11,008 nt of DNA from DATMBF01 sp035559595 (GTDB lineage Bacteria > Bacteroidota > Ignavibacteria > UBA10030). The notes beneath the pieces are model-generated. The model worked only from the letters and a program-made list of their open reading frames with translations. It was not told the origin of the DNA and did not search any database. Positions 7,515-11,008 of this stretch are shown here, piece by piece; position 1 is the first letter of the stretch; the number at the start of each line of letters is the position of its first letter. The position numbers and the translations under genes were made by a program. The DNA is taken from the NCBI GenBank assembly GCA_035559595.1, contig DATMBF010000047.1:1-11008 (forward strand), given 5' to 3'.

Positions 7515-8276
7515 TTAGAGATCGATACTGGAAACTTCAGTTTCCTCCTCCGGTTCTTTCTCAACCGCCGTCATTCGCCTGATCCAATCAATGGTGGATC
7601 GTACGACTCCAAACGTGATAAAAGCAAGGAGAAGAGGAAAGAGATACCTACCGCCGGAGATCAGAACAGTCACTGCTGCCACGGAAAAAAAGATCGCCCG
7701 CCAGGGGTGAGCTTTGAGCCCCCGCGTCGTGAATTTGGGAAGCGTATCGTATTTGGCACGACTCACCATGAGAAAAGAAAGCACGACGACAAGAGGAGCG
7801 AGCGCAGATTTCGATGCTCCACGCAACCCGTATCCCTCACTGTAATACTCCAGAAGAAAGGCACAAAGGGTAATCGCGGCTGTCGGAATGGGAAGACCTT
7901 TGAAGTAGTCCTTCTCGAATCCCACCAGCTGTACATTGAATCGCGCGAGCCGGATCGCACCGAACACGAGCGGCATCGCGCTGAGGGCAATTCCGACATT
8001 ACTCATCGTAAAGAGATGTGCCTGATACACAAGAAGCGAAGGAGCCGCCCCGAATGAGACTACATCGGCAAGCGAGTCGAGCTCAACACCGAATTGACTG
8101 GAGGACCGAGTGATCCGTGCCATCACACCATCGAGCGAATCGAAAACGGCCGCCAGAATAATGAACCATGCCCCCAACTCTATTCTTCCCTGCGCGGCAT
8201 GGATCATCGACATGAACCCGCAAAAGGCATTCAGGACTGTGAACAGACTGGGGACTACGGCTCGTGTCACTATCAT
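7515..8276 (-). CDS. pssA: CDP-diacylglycerol--serine O-phosphatidyltransferase
   Basis: A membrane enzyme that makes phosphatidylserine from CDP-diacylglycerol and serine. The 253 residues belong to the CDP-alcohol phosphatidyltransferase family. The signature is complete: Asp46, Asp49-Gly50, Ala53-Arg54, Gly63, Asp67 and Asp71 in FDSLDGVMARITRSSSQFG and the following ELDSLADVVSFG. NAFCGFMS near residue 17 and about seven further hydrophobic segments fit the multi-span PssA type of Bacillus and Bacteroidota, as opposed to the soluble E. coli type. The start is ATG 8274-8276, with an outstanding Shine-Dalgarno site. It follows psd by 17 bases, and the two encode consecutive steps to phosphatidylethanolamine. 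The C-terminal tail is acidic and polar. Confidence 0.95.
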   Translation of the reverse strand: MIVTRAVVPSLFTVLNAFCGFMSMIHAAQGRIELGAWFIILAAVFDSLDGVMARITRSSSQFGVELDSLADVVSFGAAPSLLVYQAHLFTMSNVGIALSAMPLVFGAIRLARFNVQLVGFEKDYFKGLPIPTAAITLCAFLLEYYSEGYGLRGASKSALAPLVVVLSFLMVSRAKYDTLPKFTTRGLKAHPWRAIFFSVAAVTVLISGGRYLFPLLLAFITFGVVRSTIDWIRRMTAVEKEPEEETEVSSIDL

Positions 8277-8278
8277 AG

Positions 8279-8288
8279 GATCACCTCC
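8279..8288 (-). promoter_or_regulatory. Near-perfect Shine-Dalgarno site of pssA
   Basis: The minus strand reads GGAGGTGATC just before the pssA ATG, with 7 bases between GGAGG and ATG. This equals the complement of the usual 3' end of bacterial 16S rRNA over ten bases. It lies in the 17-base space after the psd stop and shows that the organism uses Shine-Dalgarno initiation at least at some genes. Confidence 0.8.
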
Positions 8289-8293
8289 ACGGA

Positions 8294-8944
8294 CTAGTTC
8301 AGTTCAGCCAGCACCGTCTCCCCGGCAGCGGTTCGGTCTCCGACTTTGACTTTGACAACAGCATTCTTCGGAAGGAAAACATCAACGCGAGAACCGAACT
8401 TGATCATCCCAAATCGTTCGCCTGCTCGAACTTCATCTCCTACCTTTAATGTACAAACAATCCGCCTTGCGACAAAACCGGCAATCTGTTTGAAGAGCAC
8501 TTTCCCCCTACCGTTCTCAATACCGATAATGGTCTGCTCGTTCTTCTCTGAGGCTTTATCCTTGTACGCTGCGAAATACTCACCTTCTACGTAGCGAAAA
8601 TGGCTTACTTTGCCCGAAATCGGGTTTCTGTTGACGTGGACGTCCAAAGGGGACATAAAGATGCTGATTTGCTCGGCTTCTCCTTTGAAGTATTCGGGCT
8701 CCGTAATGGTTTGCACAACGATAACTTTTCCATCCGCCGGCGAAATGACGAGGTTATCACCGGAAGGAGTAACGCGCTCGGGATCACGGAAGAAATTGAT
8801 CGTAAACGCGAAGAAAACAACGGCAAGCCCTACAATACCGTATCGAATCACACGGGGCTCAATAAATGCGAGTGACAGGATGATCGCCAGGAGACAAAGG
8901 GCAAGGATCGTGAAGAAGACATCGTATCCGTACTTGGTGATCAT
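8294..8944 (-). CDS. psd: Phosphatidylserine decarboxylase (short, archaeal-like PSD-A type) proenzyme
   Basis: Converts phosphatidylserine to phosphatidylethanolamine with a pyruvoyl group made by self-cleavage. The 216 residues fit the short PSD class. Two hydrophobic helices (about 8-28 and 34-50) anchor the N terminus in the membrane. NFFRDPER (50-57) and SPADGKV (68-74) are family landmarks. The proposed autocatalytic set is Asp71 (ADG), His103 (DVHVNR) and Ser185 in KFGSRVD, where cleavage between Gly184 and Ser185 would give the beta and alpha chains. The start is ATG 8942-8944, without a clear Shine-Dalgarno site. It is the first gene of the tight run psd-pssA-purS-purQ-tatA, with the long gap upstream presumably holding its promoter. 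Confidence 0.95.
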   Translation of the reverse strand: MITKYGYDVFFTILALCLLAIILSLAFIEPRVIRYGIVGLAVVFFAFTINFFRDPERVTPSGDNLVISPADGKVIVVQTITEPEYFKGEAEQISIFMSPLDVHVNRNPISGKVSHFRYVEGEYFAAYKDKASEKNEQTIIGIENGRGKVLFKQIAGFVARRIVCTLKVGDEVRAGERFGMIKFGSRVDVFLPKNAVVKVKVGDRTAAGETVLAELN

Positions 8945-9139
8945 GCGGAAGTTGGAATACTGAAATGGTGGAAGTAGGGGGAGAAAATCGACTTACCAAA
9001 CGGAACCCGTAGAAAAGGAATCATCGAGACTTGGGCAAAGTGGAACGTAGGATCAATTGGGGTGATGGCAGCTTACTTTGGATTGGCCAGCCTCTAGCAG
9101 GCTGAACCCCTTGCAATTAAAGCTTACAAAAATTTTGCC

Positions 9140-9152
9140 GATTTTCAAAATC
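9140..9152. repeat. 13-base near-palindrome GATTTTCAAAATC, copy 1
   Basis: The arms GATTTT and AAAATC are perfect inverted repeats around one central C. A second dyad, CAAAA-A-TTTTG at 9127-9137, lies 14 bases away centre to centre. The same 13 bases recur 282 bases to the right. This may be a regulator site or chance in A/T-rich DNA. Confidence 0.5.
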
Positions 9153-9365
9153 TTTTTCCCACTCCAGCGGGCGCTTCCTGTGTATCGTCAAGACGACTGA
9201 TTCGATGCTTGGAGCAGTCTCAGCAGCAGGTGTTTAGACTTGGGTCGGGTGGGGAGTGTGAAAAAAGGGAATCAATGGCAAGCAAGTAATCAATTTTACC
9301 GACTCAACATCCCCGTACTTTTCATTTCTCGTGTAGCCCTAAGCGACAACTCTCTGCACCCGGTA

Positions 9366-9379
9366 GATGATGCATCATC
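9366..9379. repeat. Perfect 14-base palindrome GATGATGCATCATC
   Basis: All seven base pairs are complementary with no loop, so it resembles a dimeric-regulator operator more than an RNA hairpin. It lies between the two copies of the 13-base near-palindrome. No known operator is recognised. Confidence 0.45.
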
Positions 9380-9421
9380 ACTGAGTTAGAGCTACCTTAG
9401 CAACAATCCGAAAAATTCCAT

Positions 9422-9434
9422 GATTTTCAAAATC
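9422..9434. repeat. 13-base near-palindrome GATTTTCAAAATC, copy 2
   Basis: Identical to 9140-9152 and in the same orientation. It too is preceded by an A/T dyad (GAAAAATTC at 9410-9418) with centres 14 bases apart, so the similarity extends left of the core: about 20 of 26 bases match between the two places. Confidence 0.5.
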
Positions 9435-9711
9435 ACGGTCATTGCTTTCTTTCAAACCCTTGATTCTTTTCCACCGAATCTCGCTCTTCATCTCCTAACT
9501 TCACTCTATCTTCCTGGTTTTCACACTAGGTCCAGAAAATTGGATTTAGCCAGGAAAGAGGACTGCGGGTGAATTTCAAGGTGGCGGATCCACGCGTCTA
9601 GAAGATCCCCGACCTTGCAGCGTCGATTGCAAAGCGAAGCGTTGAAGCAACAGGCAGAGACCCTCCAAAAGGCCTAAAGGGATTCTGCGTTAGCCTTCAC
9701 CGCATATGCTC

Positions 9712-10200
9712 CTACTTCTTCGATCCCCCACCCATCACCACAATATCTTTCTTCGTACTCTCAACGATATTCATCAATTCCTGCTGTTCCTTTGCAGGTA
9801 CCTTAAATTTGTCCAGCGTCTTCTTGAAGTCGGTGACCATCGCCTGCCACTCTTTATCTGTGATGTTGAGATGTTTGTGGGCGTCGTACATGTTGCGTCC
9901 CTTGTACACTTCCGGGCCGCCAGTAACCTGGCAGACCAGCGCCGTCACGCGAAACTTCAAACCCGCCTTGGGCACGCGATCCCGTGCTTCTTTGATCGCA
10001 GGGTTGGCGTTGAGAACATCGTTCACCAGCAACCGCTCGATAAAATCATCAACAACCGTCGCAATGGCGTACGTACCACCAAGACGCTCGTAAAGAGGTT
10101 TCTCTTCCCCTTTCGCCGCCGTTTTGCTTTGTTCCTGTGCAAGGCTGAGAGTCACTCCAAACACAAGAAGCAAAGAGAGCGGAACAGTGAAACGTTTCAT
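9712..10200 (-). CDS. Exported group I-like truncated haemoglobin
   Basis: A small haem protein of the truncated (2-on-2) haemoglobin family, with a predicted Sec signal peptide. From ATG 10198-10200 it has 162 residues. The first 21 (MKRFTVPLSLLLVFGVTLSLA) have a basic start, a hydrophobic core and an SLA cleavage site before QEQ. The globin occupies about 36-155: LYERLGGTYAIATVVDDF (from 36), TGGPEVYKGRNM (93-104) and AHKHLNIT, in which His108 is the likely proximal haem ligand. The B10 tyrosine, normally in an FY pair, appears to be Ile54. The start is chosen because GGAAGGAG sits 6 bases upstream and the signal peptide begins there; the frame stays open further upstream without such support. 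Most truncated haemoglobins are cytosolic, so export is notable. Ligand and role (O2, NO, sulfide or haem redox) cannot be told from sequence. Confidence 0.88.
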   Translation of the reverse strand: MKRFTVPLSLLLVFGVTLSLAQEQSKTAAKGEEKPLYERLGGTYAIATVVDDFIERLLVNDVLNANPAIKEARDRVPKAGLKFRVTALVCQVTGGPEVYKGRNMYDAHKHLNITDKEWQAMVTDFKKTLDKFKVPAKEQQELMNIVESTKKDIVVMGGGSKK

Positions 10201-10392
10201 AAGAAACTCCTTCCTATTGTGAAATGATGCGGTTGATCCCGCTGTTTCCCGCTTTGCAGCGCGGGCGTTTTTGTCATGATTCCTTGGGATGCTCACCCCT
10301 CGCGGACTGTCACCTTGGGCAATCGCACCACTTCGCCGCGGCGAGTTCCTGTTTGGTTGTATCTCTATGCATCTTCTCTGCCAAGAAGACGA
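10201..10392. promoter_or_regulatory. Intergenic region between the DsrE-like and haemoglobin genes; candidate promoter
   Basis: On the minus strand TTGGCA (10384-10379) and TACAAC (10361-10356) are separated by exactly 17 bases and resemble a sigma-70 promoter (5 of 6 and 4 of 6 matches). Transcription from it would leave a leader of about 150 bases before the haemoglobin ATG. Within that leader is a perfect 12-base palindrome, TCGCCGCGGCGA, at 10333-10344. The promoter is a pattern match only. The haemoglobin Shine-Dalgarno site (GGAAGGAG) is just before 10200. Confidence 0.3.
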
Positions 10393-10902
10393 TCACTCTA
10401 CCCGGATGACACCATAACCCTTTGCCTGGTAACCACCCAGTGAATTGAATGTGTTCGCCACAACTTTCACCTCGGGAAGAAAGCTCGCCCGGTCAAGCTT
10501 GAGAACCTGAATAGCAAAGTCGCATGCTTCAAGCTTTGCCCCTCCCTTCTTCAGGTCGGCCACGAGCTCGGCGATCTGTTTCTGCTCGTCGGTCGCGTCG
10601 GTTCCCGGTTTCTGGACAAGATTAAGCGCCGGGCCACGGAACGCAATGACCAGATCCGTCTTCACCTTTGCCGCCTGTGCCCGGTCGCGGGCGTCGACGA
10701 TCGCCTTCAGGAACACAATCATCTTCTTCGCCTCAGTCACGTTGTTGATATCGTAGACAGTCTTAATGGTTGTGACACCCTTGAGCGCGTCGGCGTCGTT
10801 CGGCTGGTCGGCATTCCCCATTGCGCTTTTCTCCTGGGCTAATCCGAAAGACGTTCCAAGGGCGAACAGGAGAGAGAGTAGAACAATTCTGTGAAGTTTC
10901 AT
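10393..10902 (-). CDS. Exported DsrE/DsrF-like protein
   Basis: A small DsrE-fold protein with a signal peptide. The 169 residues begin with a Sec-type leader (KLHRIVLLSLLFALGTSFGLA, cleavage probably after Ala22). The DsrE-like domain spans about 44-169: the alternating strand/helix pattern includes KTVYDIN (47), TDLVIAFRGPAL (82), the KKGGAKLEACDFAIQVL block (118-134) with the only cysteine, Cys127, and the ending VVANTFNSLGGYQAKGYGVIRV. In DsrE/TusD proteins a cysteine at this place carries persulfide sulfur, so sulfur handling in the periplasm is possible but inferred. The start is ATG 10900-10902, with AAAGGAG 6 bases upstream. It precedes the exported haemoglobin gene by 192 bases; both leaders end in LAQE, so both proteins likely share the same compartment. 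Confidence 0.8.
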   Translation of the reverse strand: MKLHRIVLLSLLFALGTSFGLAQEKSAMGNADQPNDADALKGVTTIKTVYDINNVTEAKKMIVFLKAIVDARDRAQAAKVKTDLVIAFRGPALNLVQKPGTDATDEQKQIAELVADLKKGGAKLEACDFAIQVLKLDRASFLPEVKVVANTFNSLGGYQAKGYGVIRVE

Positions 10903-10947
10903 TGGTTGCTCCTTTCTAAAGCAAAGATGTTTGGATGGGTGGGTCTG

Positions 10948-11008
10948 TTATCTCTTTTTCGCAGTCACCGTGATTGCAATAGCACCGTATTGATGCGCGG
11001 CATTCTTC
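10948..11008 (-). CDS. C-terminal 19 codons of an unrecognised protein
   Basis: On the minus strand an open frame enters from the window edge and ends at TAA 10950-10948. The visible residues are KNAAHQYGAIAITVTAKKR: an alternating hydrophobic strand with a basic end, as at the C terminus of a small alpha/beta protein. The stop is 45 bases before the DsrE-like ATG, and the direction fits the neighbours. The family cannot be named from so little. The other two minus-strand frames here give less protein-like sequence. Confidence 0.45.
   Translation of the reverse strand, partial: KNAAHQYGAIAITVTAKKR

Larger units (their letters stand above)
8945..9711. other. 767-base gap without a recognisable gene; several dyad-symmetric sequences
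   Basis: I find no plausible coding frame on either strand, no tRNA fold and no transposase remnant. It separates the truncated haemoglobin gene from psd, both reading leftward, so it should contain the end of the haemoglobin transcript and the psd promoter; I cannot place either with confidence. Contents: a 13-base near-palindrome at 9140-9152 that recurs at 9422-9434, a perfect 14-base palindrome at 9366-9379, a hairpin at 9088-9104 with no T run, and an A/T-rich patch around 9127-9160. Base composition there looks more A/T-rich than in the genes. Confidence 0.6.

Noticed and set aside
7215..8057. 280-codon plus-strand open frame
   Set aside because: It lies antisense to purS and pssA, whose signatures are complete, and its translation is rich in Arg, Lys, His and Glu, without domain features.
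9088..9104. Hairpin CAGCCT/AGGCTG as a terminator
   Set aside because: The stem is perfect, but no T run follows on either strand and no gene ends next to it.
9330..9410. tRNA-like string on the minus strand (TAGCTC...CTCAG)
   Set aside because: No T-arm GTTCGA-type sequence, no acceptor stem of seven pairs and no anticodon arm could be drawn.
9586..9602. Three joined restriction-type palindromes (GGATCC, ACGCGT, TCTAGA), resembling a cloning linker
   Set aside because: No vector sequence adjoins it and the flanks look like the rest of the gap; most likely chance, though a search against vector sequences would settle it.
10248..10272. Terminator-like CCCGC/GCGGG stem followed by T run on the plus strand
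   Set aside because: There is no plus-strand gene for it to terminate, the loop is 8 bases, and it lies in the leader of the haemoglobin gene; kept only as a curiosity.
10201..10296. Upstream extension of the truncated haemoglobin
   Set aside because: The extra 32 residues are polar and would bury the signal peptide; the ATG at 10200 has a strong Shine-Dalgarno site.

Overview
The window is an almost entirely minus-strand stretch of bacterial chromosome, mostly housekeeping genes. I see no rRNA, tRNA, CRISPR array, insertion sequence or phage gene. The gene set is psd, pssA, purS/purQ, tatA, gatA, sucD, ndk and a DUF1343/NamZ gene. Base composition looks near 50 percent GC, and Shine-Dalgarno strength is mixed: some starts have a textbook site, others none. 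Together these suggest a Gram-negative-type bacterium of the Bacteroidota/Chlorobiota/Ignavibacteria (FCB) neighbourhood. That placement is an inference from gene content only.

Layout, in the direction of transcription (right to left). 10948-11008: last 19 codons of an unrecognised gene. 10393-10902: exported DsrE-like protein. 9712-10200: exported truncated haemoglobin. 8945-9711: a 767-base gap without a gene, holding several dyad-symmetric sequences. 8944 down to 3295: a long co-directional run psd, pssA, purS, purQ, tatA, gatA, sucD, ndk. 3198-3230: a hairpin flanked by A/T runs that resembles a bidirectional terminator. 1991-3199: namZ-like exo-muramidase (DUF1343) with an uncertain start. 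800-1783: a YedA-type EamA/DMT exporter. 1-809: an AraC-type HTH/alkylguanine-DNA methyltransferase fusion (Ada-like, without the zinc domain), cut by the window edge.

Psd and PssA are consecutive steps of phosphatidylethanolamine synthesis, and PurS and PurQ are two subunits of FGAM synthase. GatA (amidotransferase), SucD (TCA cycle) and Ndk (nucleotide balancing) look like unrelated housekeeping genes in the same run; their partners gatB/gatC, sucC, purL and tatC are not in the window. Tight spacing from psd to tatA (17 bases, 3 bases, a 14-base overlap, 3 bases) supports one transcript for those five; the 91, 68 and 43 base gaps after tatA leave room for separate control.

Nothing here is clearly a new system. 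The points most worth a second look are: the exported truncated haemoglobin beside an exported DsrE-like protein; a basic C-terminal tail on SucD; the namZ start, which runs into a terminator-like hairpin; the repeated dyads in the 767-base gap; and the GTG-start Ada-like gene overlapping an exporter gene.
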